Translations under genes and position numbers: made by a program
Source of the DNA: Nocardia spumae
GTDB taxonomy: Bacteria; Actinomycetota; Actinomycetes; Mycobacteriales; Mycobacteriaceae
Assembly: GCF_020733635.1 (NCBI RefSeq)
Contig: NZ_JAJFZL010000001.1
Span: forward strand, 4,464,001-4,528,000
DNA: 64,000 nt
Direction: 5' to 3'
Part shown: piece after piece, positions 30,758 to 46,751 of the stretch
Layout: the number at the start of each line of letters is the position of its first letter
Position numbering within the stretch: position 1 is the first letter of the stretch
Notes under the pieces: generated by a model
Told to the model about the DNA's origin: nothing
Database searches by the model: none
The model's input: the letters and a program-made list of their open reading frames with translations, nothing else

Positions 30758-31978
30758 ATGGAGCTGATCGGATTCGATCGCATCAGCGCGGCGCGCGAAC
30801 TGCTGGAGCCGGTCATCCGGCGCACCCCGGTACTGGCCTCGCGGGTGCTGTCGGAACGCACCGGCGCCGATGTGCGGCTCAAATGCGAGAACCTGCAGCG
30901 CACCGGATCGTTCAAGCCACGTGGCGCCTACTTCCGCATCGCCAACCTGGCACCGGCCGAACGCGCGCACGGTGTCGTGGCCGCCAGCGCCGGTAATCAC
31001 GCGCAGGGAGTCGCCTGGGCCGCAACGACTCTGGGGATCCCGTCGACGGTTTTCATGCCGGTGGGCGCGCCCCTGCCGAAACTGGTCGCCACCCGCGCGT
31101 ACGGCGCCACCGTCCATCAGGTCGGCGAGACGGTGGACGAGGCCCTGCTCGCCGCACAGGAATTCGCCGACGCCACCGGGGCCACCCTGATCCATCCGTT
31201 CGACCACCCCGATATCGTCGCCGGCCAGGCCACGGTCGCACTCGAACTGCTGGAGCAGTGTCCCGAGCTGGGCACCGTCCTCGTCCCCACCGGCGGCGGC
31301 GGACTGCTCGCGGGTATCGCCGCGGCACTGCATCCGGTAGCGCCGCAGGTGCGGGTCATCGGCGTGCAGGCGGCGCTCGCGGCGGCCTGGCCGGACTCCC
31401 TGCGCTCGGGCGAACCGGTCGCACTGCGGCGCATGTCGACGATCGCCGACGGTATCGCCGTGGGCCGGCCCGGTGAGGTGCCGTTCGCGCATGTCATCGC
31501 GCACCAGCCGACGATCGTCACGGTGGACGAGGACGCTCTCTCCGCCGCGGTGCTGCTGTGCCTGGAACGGGCGAAACTCGTGGTGGAGCCCGCGGGCGCG
31601 GCGGCGGTGGCGGCGTTGCTGAGCCTGCCCGGCGACGAGCTACGGCTGCGCGGGCCGGTGTGCGCGATCGTGTCCGGCGGCAATGTGGACCCGATTCTGC
31701 TCACCCGCATCATCGGTCACGGGCTCAGCGCCGGGGGCCGATATCTCGCGGTGCGGATCACCATCTCGGATCGACCGGGCAGCCTGAGCCGGCTGCTGGA
31801 CGCGGTGGCCGGGACGGGGGCGAATGTGCTCGACGTGGTCCACGCCCGCACCGGCGCCGCCCTGGCCATCGACGAGGTGGAGGTGCTGCTGACCCTGGAG
31901 ACCCGCGGCCCGGTCCATCGCGACGATGTGCTCGACGGACTGGAGCACGCGAATTACGTGGTGCGCGTGCAGGACTGA
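30758..31978 (+). CDS. ilvA: Threonine ammonia-lyase (threonine dehydratase)
   Basis: A 406-residue PLP enzyme that deaminates threonine to 2-oxobutanoate, the entry to isoleucine synthesis. The PLP lysine is in RTGSFKPRGAY (near residue 53), ASAGNHAQGVAWAA is the asparagine loop, and the glycine-rich phosphate loop is VPTGGGGLLAGIAAAL. A single ACT-type domain occupies about 325-405 (VRITISDRPGSLSRLLDAVA). One ACT domain is the shorter type also found in mycobacteria, usually less sensitive to isoleucine than the two-domain E. coli form. The ATG at 30758 begins MELIGFDRI. An ATG nine codons upstream is less likely. It stands alone. Confidence 0.92.
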   Translation: MELIGFDRISAARELLEPVIRRTPVLASRVLSERTGADVRLKCENLQRTGSFKPRGAYFRIANLAPAERAHGVVAASAGNHAQGVAWAATTLGIPSTVFMPVGAPLPKLVATRAYGATVHQVGETVDEALLAAQEFADATGATLIHPFDHPDIVAGQATVALELLEQCPELGTVLVPTGGGGLLAGIAAALHPVAPQVRVIGVQAALAAAWPDSLRSGEPVALRRMSTIADGIAVGRPGEVPFAHVIAHQPTIVTVDEDALSAAVLLCLERAKLVVEPAGAAAVAALLSLPGDELRLRGPVCAIVSGGNVDPILLTRIIGHGLSAGGRYLAVRITISDRPGSLSRLLDAVAGTGANVLDVVHARTGAALAIDEVEVLLTLETRGPVHRDDVLDGLEHANYVVRVQD

Positions 31979-31994
31979 ACCGCGCCGGGCACGG

Positions 31995-32318
31995 TCAGTG
32001 GGCGCCGCCCAGTTCCAAGGCCAACACCCCGATGATCAACAGCCCGATACCGCCGATCTGAACCACCGACAGCCGCTCGTCGAGAAACAGCGCACCGATG
32101 GCGGCGACCAGCGCCACACCGATGGCCGACCAGACCCCGTAGGCCACGCCGACCGGCATGCCCCGCTTCAGGGCCTGGGACAGGAAGGCGAAGGCCGCCA
32201 CGTAGCCGATCACCACCACGACCGAGGGCACCAGCTTGGTGAATCCCTCCGACAGCTTCAGCGACACCGTCGCCGACACCTCGGACACGATGGCCACACC
32301 GAGCAGAACGAACATCAT
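31995..32318 (-). CDS. SMR-family multidrug efflux protein (Mmr/EmrE-like)
   Basis: A 107-residue protein with four transmembrane helices. The essential glutamate of helix 1 is in VAIVSEVSATVSLKLSEGFTK (about residue 13), WSAIGVALVAAIGALFLDE is the helix-3 signature, and it ends ALELGGAH, very like M. tuberculosis Mmr. Members work as antiparallel dimers that export lipophilic or guanidinium cations in exchange for protons. The ATG at 32318 (or the next codon) is used. It is single, convergent with ilvA, and separated from the argH end by a strong hairpin. Confidence 0.92.
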   Translation of the reverse strand: MMFVLLGVAIVSEVSATVSLKLSEGFTKLVPSVVVVIGYVAAFAFLSQALKRGMPVGVAYGVWSAIGVALVAAIGALFLDERLSVVQIGGIGLLIIGVLALELGGAH

Positions 32319-32347
32319 GCGCGCACGATATCGGCGTGGCCACACCG

Positions 32348-32385
32348 GCGCCCGCGCGGGCCGGACACCCGGCCCGAGCGGGCGC
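32348..32385 (-). terminator. Hairpin downstream of argH
   Basis: A 17-bp stem with one mismatch (GCGCCCGCGCGGGCCGG and CCGGCCCGAGCGGGCGC) around a 4-base loop starts 6 bases after the argH stop on the minus strand. No T-tract follows. It probably ends the argG-argH transcript before the SMR gene. Confidence 0.7.
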
Positions 32386-32390
32386 TGTCG

Positions 32391-34781
<2,391 letters not shown>

Positions 34782-34913
34782 CTACTCCGGAACGCTGGGA
34801 ATACCTCTCGCCATGGGTGCCGCGGCCGGGATGACCACGCCGTCACGCGACCACGCCGTGCGCTGCCGGACGCCGCGCGAGCCCAGCCGCTGCCGGCCGG
34901 GCTCGTCGAGCAC

Positions 34914-36116
34914 CTACTTCTTGGACAGGTCCCGGCGCGCGGCGACCTTGGAGGACAGGCCGTGGATCTGCACGAAGCCCTTGGCCAGCGACTGGTCGAA
35001 GCTGTCGCCCTCGTCGTAGGTGGCCAGGTTGAAGTCGTAGAGCGACTCCTCGCTGCGGCGGCCGTTGACCACGACGTTGCCGCCGTGCAGGACCATGCGC
35101 ACCTGACCGGAGACGTGCTCCTGGGTGTCGCGCACGAAAGCGTCCAGCGCCCGCTTGAGCGGAGAGAACCACAGACCGTCGTAGACGAGCTCGCCCCAGC
35201 GCTGCTCGACCTGGCGCTTGTACCGGCCGAGTTCCCGCTCGACGGTGACGGCCTCGAGTTCCTGATGCGCGGTGATCAGCGCGATCGCGCCCGGCGCCTC
35301 GTAGATCTCACGGCTCTTGATGCCGACCAGGCGGTCCTCGACCATATCCAGCCGGCCGACGCCCTGCCGTCCGGCGCGAGCGTTGAGTTCGGTGATGGCC
35401 TCGAGCACGCTGACCGGGCGGCCGTCGATGGCGACCGGCACACCCTTGTCGAAGGTGACGATGAGCTCGTCGGGCGCCTCGAAGTTGACGGTCGGGTCGA
35501 CGGTGTAGTCGTAGACATCCTTGGTGGGCGCGTTCCAGAGGTCCTCGAGGAAGCCGGTCTCCACCGCGCGGCCCCACAGGTTCTGATCGATCGAGAACGG
35601 CGACTTCTTGCTCACCGTGATGGGCAGCGCGTTCTCCTCGGCGAAGGCGATGGCCTTCTCGCGAGTCCACGCGTAGTCGCGCACGGGCGCGATGACGTTC
35701 AGGTCGGGGGCCAGCGCACCGATGCCCACCTCGAAGCGGACCTGATCATTGCCCTTACCGGTGCAGCCGTGGGCGACGGTGGACGCGCCGTGGTACTCGG
35801 CGGCCTCGACCAGATGCTTGACGATGAGCGGGCGGCTGATCGCCGAGACCAGCGGGTAACGGCCCATGTACATGGCGTTGGCCTGGATGGTCGGCAGGCA
35901 GTACTCGTCGGCGAATTCGTCGCGGGCGTCGACCACGATGGCCTCGACCGCGCCGCAGTCCAGCGCGCGCTGACGCACGAGGTTCATATCCTCGCCGCCC
36001 TGACCCAGATCGATCGCGACGGCGACCACCTCGGCCCCGGTCTCCTTGCCGATCCAACTGATGGCGACGGAGGTGTCCAACCCACCGGAATAGGCGAGTA
36101 CGACGCGATCGGCCAT
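34914..36116 (-). CDS. argG: Argininosuccinate synthase
   Basis: It joins citrulline and aspartate with ATP to form argininosuccinate. The 400-residue protein has the N-type ATP pyrophosphatase P-loop [15 protein letters not shown] at residues 8-22 and the family blocks [30 protein letters not shown] and [20 protein letters not shown]. The ATG at 36116 has GAGGAGCATC just before it. Normal length. The gene does not follow argR directly. It has its own ARG-box-like operator about 100 bases upstream and probably begins a second arginine transcription unit with the methyltransferase and argH. Confidence 0.97.
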   Translation of the reverse strand: MADRVVLAYSGGLDTSVAISWIGKETGAEVVAVAIDLGQGGEDMNLVRQRALDCGAVEAIVVDARDEFADEYCLPTIQANAMYMGRYPLVSAISRPLIVKHLVEAAEYHGASTVAHGCTGKGNDQVRFEVGIGALAPDLNVIAPVRDYAWTREKAIAFAEENALPITVSKKSPFSIDQNLWGRAVETGFLEDLWNAPTKDVYDYTVDPTVNFEAPDELIVTFDKGVPVAIDGRPVSVLEAITELNARAGRQGVGRLDMVEDRLVGIKSREIYEAPGAIALITAHQELEAVTVERELGRYKRQVEQRWGELVYDGLWFSPLKRALDAFVRDTQEHVSGQVRMVLHGGNVVVNGRRSEESLYDFNLATYDEGDSFDQSLAKGFVQIHGLSSKVAARRDLSKK

Positions 36117-36214
36117 TTCTGATGCTCCTCAGGTTCGTGCGTATGTGATGTGCGCGCTGTCACCAGCGAGGATGTGGCGCCGCTTCCCGCCCGGTCGGCT
36201 CACATCGACTACAA

Positions 36215-36245
36215 ATGATTATGCATGATGATGCAATCCCATTCA
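36215..36245 (-). promoter_or_regulatory. ARG-box-like operator and -10 region of argG
   Basis: The minus strand reads TGAATGGGATTGCATCATCA followed by TGCATAATCAT. The argC upstream region carries the same arrangement at 46293-46322 (TGAATGAGCTTGCACGATCG then TGCATAATCAT). The shared core resembles ARG boxes bound by ArgR, whose gene is nearby. CATAAT (36223-36218) is in the same place in both and could be the -10, giving a leader of about 95 bases for argG. Confidence 0.72.
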
Positions 36246-36407
36246 TAACCGGGGGTGGCCGGACCAGCCCTCCCGATCGCGGACACCGGGCAACTCCGGA
36301 CATTCGCCCCGAAACCCCATGAGGTTCAACACGATTGCCGCGACCGGCCCCGGCCGGTATGTCACCCTGGGAGAGCACGGCTATACGCGCCCGGGAAAGG
36401 CGGACCC

Positions 36408-36572
36408 ATGCTCTCCACGTTTGCGGGTTATTTCGGTGCGATCGGATCCGATGTGCTCTCGATCGGCCAAGCGGTACTCGGCCTCATCTCCGACCTCATC
36501 GGCGCGGGCAGTTCGGCGACCCCCGGTGGATACGGCGGGACATACCCACCGGGACAGTATCCCCTGGCCTGA
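36408..36572 (+). CDS. Small hypothetical protein
   Basis: A possible 54-residue protein beginning MLSTFAGYFGAIGSDVLSIG, with an amphipathic or weakly hydrophobic N-terminal half and a Gly/Pro/Tyr-rich tail (GGYGGTYPPGQYPLA). AAAGGCGG lies 6 bases before the ATG. I recognise no family. The frame continues open upstream with unlikely composition. It lies in the otherwise gene-free stretch 36246-36585 between the argG operator and the TetR gene, convergent with the latter. It may be only a chance frame. Confidence 0.35.
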   Translation: MLSTFAGYFGAIGSDVLSIGQAVLGLISDLIGAGSSATPGGYGGTYPPGQYPLA

Positions 36573-36585
36573 GCGGTGTCACCGG

Positions 36586-37197
36586 TCAGGCGCCCAGCAC
36601 CGCGGTGACGATCCGCCGGACGCGCTCGTAATCGGGATCGGCGGGGGACGGAGGATCGTCGACGCGGGCGACCGTCGCCTCCTCGGCACCGAACAGCACC
36701 GCGACGAAGCGCGGATAGACCGCACCGGCGAGGATCTCGTCCACCGCGGCCACAGCGACCGGTTCCGGCAGCCCCCACCGCGAGCCCGCGAAGGCGGCGA
36801 GCGTACGGCGGGTCGTAGCGAAGACGGCGTCGTAGTAATCCGTGGCCGCCCGCGGCACCCGCTCCGCCTCGGCGATGACCAACCGGCAGGTCCGCACCGA
36901 TTGGACCCACACCAGCGACTGCAGGTAACGCACGCAATATCCGGTCACCGCCGCGATCGGCTCCTCGCCGTAGTCCTGCGGCGCACCCATCCGGCCCAGG
37001 TGCAGTTCGCGCACGAAGTCGACGACGGCGAGGAACAGCGTGTCCTTGTTGTCGAAGTGCGCGTAGAGGGTCCGCTTCGAGGTTTCGGCGCGCGCGGCCA
37101 GCACATCCATCGAGGTTCGCTCGAATCCCACCTCGAGGAAGACGTCCTTGGCCGCCCACAGGATGTGCTCGCGCAGTCGTTCGCCACGCCTCGCCAT
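36586..37197 (-). CDS. TetR-family regulator divergent from an NmrA-like reductase
   Basis: A 203-residue TetR-type repressor. The helix-turn-helix spans roughly residues 8-55 (LREHILWAAKDVFLEVGFER, TSKRTLYAHFDNKDTLFLAV), with a helical C-terminal domain like TetR_C of the AefR type. The ATG is at 37197. The intergenic region to the divergent NmrA-like gene contains a clear inverted repeat (37216-37244) that it most likely binds, controlling both genes. The inducer is unknown. Confidence 0.9.
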   Translation of the reverse strand: MARRGERLREHILWAAKDVFLEVGFERTSMDVLAARAETSKRTLYAHFDNKDTLFLAVVDFVRELHLGRMGAPQDYGEEPIAAVTGYCVRYLQSLVWVQSVRTCRLVIAEAERVPRAATDYYDAVFATTRRTLAAFAGSRWGLPEPVAVAAVDEILAGAVYPRFVAVLFGAEEATVARVDDPPSPADPDYERVRRIVTAVLGA

Positions 37198-37215
37198 GCG
37201 GTCTTCCCTTCCGTC

Positions 37216-37244
37216 AAAGTAAACGGTACGGTGTAGTTTACTTT
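37216..37244. promoter_or_regulatory. TetR operator palindrome (AAAGTAAAC-N11-GTTTACTTT)
   Basis: Perfect 9-bp arms are separated by 11 bases. The element lies 19 bases upstream of the TetR start and 25 bases upstream of the NmrA-like start, so it could block both divergent promoters. GTAAAC...GTTTAC arms of this kind are common TetR-family sites. Confidence 0.8.
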
Positions 37245-37269
37245 CGTCGAACTCATCGCAGGAGTCCTC

Positions 37270-38142
37270 ATGATCGTCGTGACCACACCTACAGGCAGTA
37301 TCGGGCACCAGGTGCTCGACCTCATCGCCGACGGCGACGAGCCGATCCGGGTGATCGCACGCGATCCGGCGCGGCTGTCTCCCCGGACCCTGGAGCGCGT
37401 CGAGGTGGTGCGCGGCTCGACCACCGATCACGATGTCGTGGCGACCGCGCTGAAGGATGCCGATACGGCGTTCTGGGTGGTGCCGCCGAATCCCGCCGCC
37501 ACCAGCGTGCCCGGGCATGTCGTCGAATTCGTCGCCCCGCTGTGCGCGGCGATCGACAGCGTGGACCGCGTCGTCGCGGTCTCGAGCCTGGGACGCGCAC
37601 ACGGCCGCAAAGCCGGCCAGATATCGGCGATCTTCGCGATGGACGCGCTGATCGAGAGCAGTGGAGTGCACTACCGCTCGCTGAGCCTGCCGGGGTTCAT
37701 GGACAACATGCTGTGGCAGATCGAGCCGATCCGGAACTCCGGCACCTTCTTCGGCACGGTGTCCGGCGACCGCAAGGCCCCCACCTGCGCTACTCGCGAT
37801 ATCGCCGCGGTGGCCGCACGCCTGCTGCTCGATCCGTCCTGGACGGGCCAGGACAGTGTCGAGATCCGCGGCCCGGAGGATCTGTCGCACAACGACATGG
37901 CTCGCATCATGTCCGAGGTACTCGACCGGCCGATTCGCTACCAGCAGATATCCGGCGCCGACCACAAGGCCGCGTTGACCGCCCACGGCATGAGCGCGGC
38001 GTGGGCGCAGGGACTGGTCGAGATGGCGGCGGCGGTCGACGCGGGCCTCTACGATGCGCCGCCCCGCACGCCGCAGTCCTACTCCCCCACCGGTTTTCGC
38101 CAGTGGTGCGCGGAGGTGCTGGCGCCGGCCGTGCGCGGGTGA
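37270..38142 (+). CDS. NmrA-like NAD(P)H-binding protein
   Basis: A 290-residue atypical short-chain dehydrogenase. The Rossmann start MIVVTTPTGSIGHQVLDLIA has a TPTGSIG glycine motif, followed by ARDPARLSPRTLERVEVVRG and FWVVPPNPAA. It is most like NAD(P)H:quinone-reductase-type or NmrA-type sensors. The catalytic tyrosine/lysine pair of classical SDRs is not evident. It is divergently transcribed from a TetR regulator over a perfect operator, which suggests a ligand-induced detoxification or sensor role. The ATG at 37270 follows GGAGTCCTC. Confidence 0.85.
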   Translation: MIVVTTPTGSIGHQVLDLIADGDEPIRVIARDPARLSPRTLERVEVVRGSTTDHDVVATALKDADTAFWVVPPNPAATSVPGHVVEFVAPLCAAIDSVDRVVAVSSLGRAHGRKAGQISAIFAMDALIESSGVHYRSLSLPGFMDNMLWQIEPIRNSGTFFGTVSGDRKAPTCATRDIAAVAARLLLDPSWTGQDSVEIRGPEDLSHNDMARIMSEVLDRPIRYQQISGADHKAALTAHGMSAAWAQGLVEMAAAVDAGLYDAPPRTPQSYSPTGFRQWCAEVLAPAVRG

Positions 38143-38286
38143 TCCGGCCGAGCGCTCCGCGCCCACAGTCCCGGTCGCGACCAATTCCGATGGTCTCCAA
38201 CAGGTTTCGATTCGACGGAACTCGTGCACGCGAGCGGGAGCCGACGTAGCATCGCTCGACGACACCCGCGCGCCGACAGGATTGTG

Positions 38287-39093
38287 ATGACCGCACCCCA
38301 CATCAGTGCCAACGGAGATGCCGAGCTACCCAGTAGCGCGCGCATCTACGACTACGCACTGGGCGGTAAGGACAACTACGAGGTCGACCGGATCGCCCTC
38401 GACAAGGTCATGCAGGTGTTTCCGACGGTGCGCATCGCGGCCCGGCACAACCGGCAGTTCATGCATCGTGCGGTCGGTGCGCTCGCCGAGGCCGGCGTGC
38501 GGCAGTTCCTCGACATCGGCACCGGTATCCCGACCGAACCCAATCTGCACCAGATCGCCCAACTGCAGTCACCCGAGGCGCGCGTGGTGTACGTCGACAA
38601 CGACCCGGTGGTCATGGCCCATGCCCGTGCCCTGCTGGCCGGGTCATCCGAGGGCCGCACCGCGTACGTCGACGCCGATCTGAACGATCCCGAATCGATC
38701 CTGGGCGCACCGCAATTGCGTGAGACGCTCGACCTGAACACGCCGGTGGCGCTGAGCCTGGTCGCGGTACTGCATTTCCTGTCGGCCGCGCAGGACCCGG
38801 CCGGGGTGCTGAAAACCCTGCTTGACGGCCTGGCACCCGGATCGTTCGTCGTCGCCTCGCACATCACCGCCGACCTCGATCCGGAGGGGATGGATCGGGC
38901 GTTCGAGATGTACCGGCGCAACGCGGTCCACGTGGAGGCGCGCAGCCGCGACGAGTTCGCCGCCTTCTTCGACGGACTCGAACTGCTGGATCCGGGAATC
39001 GTCACGGTCAATCGCTGGCGTCCCGCCATCGAACCGCCGGCCTGGCTCGACGCGCAGGTCAACTGCTGGGGCGCGGTGGCGCGCAAACCCTAA
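38287..39093 (+). CDS. SAM-dependent methyltransferase (DUF574 / Methyltransf_19)
   Basis: A 268-residue protein of the actinobacterial DUF574 S-adenosyl methyltransferase family, with the signature ARIYDYALGGKDNYEVDR near the N-terminus. Then come QFLDIGTGIPTEPNLHQIA (SAM motif I) and VVYVDNDPVVMAHARALL, followed by VALSLVAVLHFL. The family is abundant in Streptomyces and Nocardia and its substrates are unknown. The ATG at 38287 follows ACAGG; a start 21 codons upstream is possible. It lies 144 bases downstream of the NmrA-like gene and ends convergently (4-base overlap) with the TIGR03086 gene. Confidence 0.88.
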   Translation: MTAPHISANGDAELPSSARIYDYALGGKDNYEVDRIALDKVMQVFPTVRIAARHNRQFMHRAVGALAEAGVRQFLDIGTGIPTEPNLHQIAQLQSPEARVVYVDNDPVVMAHARALLAGSSEGRTAYVDADLNDPESILGAPQLRETLDLNTPVALSLVAVLHFLSAAQDPAGVLKTLLDGLAPGSFVVASHITADLDPEGMDRAFEMYRRNAVHVEARSRDEFAAFFDGLELLDPGIVTVNRWRPAIEPPAWLDAQVNCWGAVARKP

Positions 39094-39644
39094 CCCCGCC
39101 ACCGTGGGTCACGGCCGAGCAACGCGACGACAGTGTCGAGCACCGGCCGCGACTCGTCCTCGGCCAGCCTGGCCGAGTAGACGCCGCCCGGCCCGTTGAG
39201 CCTGCTCCCCGGTGCGGTGATCGACCGCGCGATGGGCAGGGCCGTTTCCAGCAGTCGCGCCGGCACCGGACAGTCACGCCGCAGTGCCCGGGCGATATCC
39301 CAGCGATGGGTGAGCATATCGACGAGATGAACGGCGAGCACCTGTTCGGCGGCGAGCGGACCGGCCTGCGGCAGCACCACGATCTCCCCCGACTGCTCGA
39401 CCGCGGCGACCCAGCGCGCGCAGACGTGGGCGAAGACCTCCCGCGGGTCACCGGACAGGTCGGCGGCGGTAGGCAGGATCGACGCGACGACGGCCTCGTG
39501 CCGTTCGTTCATGTGGCGGATCAGGTCGGCGACATCCCAGCCCGCGCACGGGGTCGGCGCGGTGAGATCCGCCTCGCCGAGGGTGACCACATCGCGGGCG
39601 ATCAATGCCAGCGCCATCGCGTCGAGCCGCAGAAGTTCGCTCAT
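39090..39644 (-). CDS. TIGR03086 / DinB-like mycothiol-dependent-type protein
   Basis: A 184-residue protein of the actinobacterial TIGR03086 group related to mycothiol-dependent maleylpyruvate isomerase. It has TPCAGWDVADLIRHMNERH near residues 31-49 and VHLVDMLTHRWDIARAL, supplying the DinB-type metal histidines. A role in thiol-dependent detoxification is typical but unproven here. The gene is divergent from a TetR regulator over a perfect palindrome at 39675-39700, which suggests repression by that regulator. Confidence 0.82.
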   Translation of the reverse strand: MSELLRLDAMALALIARDVVTLGEADLTAPTPCAGWDVADLIRHMNERHEAVVASILPTAADLSGDPREVFAHVCARWVAAVEQSGEIVVLPQAGPLAAEQVLAVHLVDMLTHRWDIARALRRDCPVPARLLETALPIARSITAPGSRLNGPGGVYSARLAEDESRPVLDTVVALLGRDPRWRG

Positions 39645-39674
39645 GACAACACCTTCCGATAATTAGCAAACACT

Positions 39675-39700
39675 CGTTCGCTAAATGAATATAGCGAACG
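39675..39700. promoter_or_regulatory. TetR operator palindrome (CGTTCGCTA-N8-TAGCGAACG)
   Basis: Perfect 9-bp arms surround 8 bases. The element sits in the 77-base gap between the divergent TIGR03086 and TetR genes, 21 bases from the TetR ATG. Partial extra half-sites (TTAGCAAAC near 39663 and GACGCTAT near 39705) flank it. It is the expected autoregulatory site of the TetR protein at 39722. Confidence 0.82.
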
Positions 39701-39721
39701 ATCGGACGCTATGCTTATTGA

Positions 39722-40330
39722 ATGTCCCCTCGCCGCTCGGTTGCCGAGGCAGCCCACACCCGAGACCGGATCGTCGCGGTCGCGGTCGCACAGGCGTCGC
39801 AGGTCGGCCTCGAAGGTGTGACCATCGGATCGCTGGCCGAACACCTGGATATGAGTAAGGCCGGGGTGATCGGGCCGTTCGGATCCCGTGAGCGACTACA
39901 GCTGGCGGCACTGGAACAGGCCGGGCAGATCTTCCGGGCGACGGTGATCGAACCGTTGCGCGACCTGCCACCCGGAACCGCGCGACTGGCCCGGCTGCTC
40001 GACAACTGGATCGGCTATCTCGCCGAATGCCCGTTTCCCGGAGGATGCTTCGTCACCGCCGCGTCGACCGAGCTGGACGGCCGGCCGGGCGTGCTCCGCG
40101 ACCGGCTGCGCGTCTACGTCGAGGACGCACGCACCGCACTCACCGCCGAAATCGCCGCCGCCCAGGAACAATCGCCTGGACCGCACCGGTCGCCGGCGGA
40201 GCTCGCCACCGTCGTCACCGGCATCACGATGGCCGTCAATCAGGAAATCCAACTGCTGGGCGACCCCTGCGCGGCCGACCGCGGACGGGCGGCGTTACGC
40301 GCGCTACTGGGATTGGCGCCGGACCGGTGA
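39722..40330 (+). CDS. TetR-family regulator divergent from a TIGR03086 gene
   Basis: A 202-residue TetR-type repressor with the helix-turn-helix at about residues 13-58 (RDRIVAVAVAQASQVGLEGV, then LAEHLDMSKAGVIGPFGSRE) and a C-terminal domain with GYLAECPFPGGCFV, as in the TetR_C_16-like group. It is divergent from the TIGR03086 gene and almost certainly acts at the palindrome between them. It ends 18 bases from the convergent argR stop. Ligand unknown. Confidence 0.9.
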   Translation: MSPRRSVAEAAHTRDRIVAVAVAQASQVGLEGVTIGSLAEHLDMSKAGVIGPFGSRERLQLAALEQAGQIFRATVIEPLRDLPPGTARLARLLDNWIGYLAECPFPGGCFVTAASTELDGRPGVLRDRLRVYVEDARTALTAEIAAAQEQSPGPHRSPAELATVVTGITMAVNQEIQLLGDPCAADRGRAALRALLGLAPDR

Positions 40331-40348
40331 GCGGTGCCCGGCCCTCAC

Positions 40349-43060
<2,712 letters not shown>

Positions 43061-43064
<4 letters not shown>

Positions 43065-43977
43065 GGTGTATTCGTTCCTGCCGTCTCGGGTGGGGTCACC
43101 ATCGTTCCGATGCCTTCCCCGGTGAACAGTTCCAGCAGCACCGCGTGCGGCACCCGGCCGTCGATCACGTGTGCGGTCGGGACACCGGCCCGCACGGCGC
43201 GCAGACAGGCCTCCATCTTGGGCACCATGCCCGCGTCCAGGCTCGGCAACAACGCGGCCAGGGCGTCGGTGTCGATGTGGGTGGTCAGCGATGACCGATC
43301 GGGCCAATTCGTGTACAGGCCTTCGACATCGGTGAGAACCACCAGTTTCTCGGCGCCGATGCCCTGCGCCAGGGCCGCGGCGGCGGTATCGGCATTGATG
43401 TTGTGCACGACGCCGTCGGCGTCGGGCGCGATGGTCGACACCACCGGAATGCGCCCGGCGCGAACGAGATCCAGCACGGCATCCGGATTGACGGCGGTGA
43501 CGTCGCCGACCAACCCTATATCGGTGGGCTCGCCGTCGACGGTCACGGTGCGGCGGGTCGCGGTGAACAGTCTGGCATCCTCACCGGAGATGCCGACCGC
43601 ATACGGTCCGTGCGCGTTGATGAGCCCGACCAGCTCGCGGCCGACCTGACCGAACAGCACCATCCGGACCACATCCATGACCTCGGGGGTGGTGACGCGG
43701 AAGCCGCCGCGGAATTCCCCCTGCAGGCCCAGCTTCTTCAACATCGCGCTGATCTGCGGGCCGCCGCCGTGCACCACCACGGGGTGGACGCCGACGGTGC
43801 GCAGGAACGCCATATCGGCGGCGAAGGCGCGCTTGAGCCCCTCGTCGATCATGGCGTTGCCGCCGTATTTGACCACCACGATCTTGTCGCGGAACTTCTG
43901 CAGCCACGGCAGTGCGCCCGCCAGGACGTGCGCCTTGTCCAGTGCGGACAGCTCCTGCGTGGACGGGATGTCGATGC

Positions 43978-43981
<4 letters not shown>
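43061..43981 (-). CDS. argB: Acetylglutamate kinase
   Basis: It phosphorylates N-acetylglutamate. The 306-residue amino-acid-kinase-fold protein has [20 protein letters not shown], the glycine-rich [19 protein letters not shown] and [16 protein letters not shown] blocks, [10 protein letters not shown], and the C-terminal [23 protein letters not shown] (shown in part). An N-terminal helix (about residues 10-30) of the type that mediates hexamerisation and arginine feedback inhibition is present. The ATG at 43981 overlaps the argJ stop (ATGA). Confidence 0.96.
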
Positions 43982-46322
<2,341 letters not shown>

Positions 46323-46751
46323 ACGCGCGGGTTCACCCGGCCCCGCGGTGAGGTCGTCGGAAGAGTCGTCGGCGACGCCGAAACGCCAGGTCAGCGGCCG
46401 CCGATCCGCCGACACACGACCCGCGCGACCAGCGGCCCACGATATCCACTCACCCGCGATCCACTCACCCGCGAACGGCTCTATGACGGCCGACAGGACA
46501 TGGGGTCGACAGCGATGTTGTTCGCCGGATCACCGTCCGTAGTCGCACTGGTCACCCTGGCGACGATGAATTCGAGCGCGCGGCGCCGACCGTCTGGCAG
46601 TTTGCCGATAACCTACGAATCACCGTTCACTTTCGGCTATCGTCGCGCTCGCCGGGCCAGTGCCCGGCGGGCCGGCCTCGCGGCGGCGAGGCGGTTCGGT
46701 CTCTACCGGCGGTCGCGGCGCGGCCGTGGGCGGTGTTGCGGAGGAGCCAGG
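46323..46751. other. Divergent argC-acyl-CoA synthetase intergenic region with a 15-bp tandem duplication
   Basis: About 430 bases contain no supported gene. ATCCACTCACCCGCG occurs twice in tandem (46444-46458 and 46459-46473). The stretch nearer the synthetase is rich in GGC/CGG runs. A GGAGGAG ribosome-binding site lies just before the start codon at 46752. No confident promoter was identified. Confidence 0.5.
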
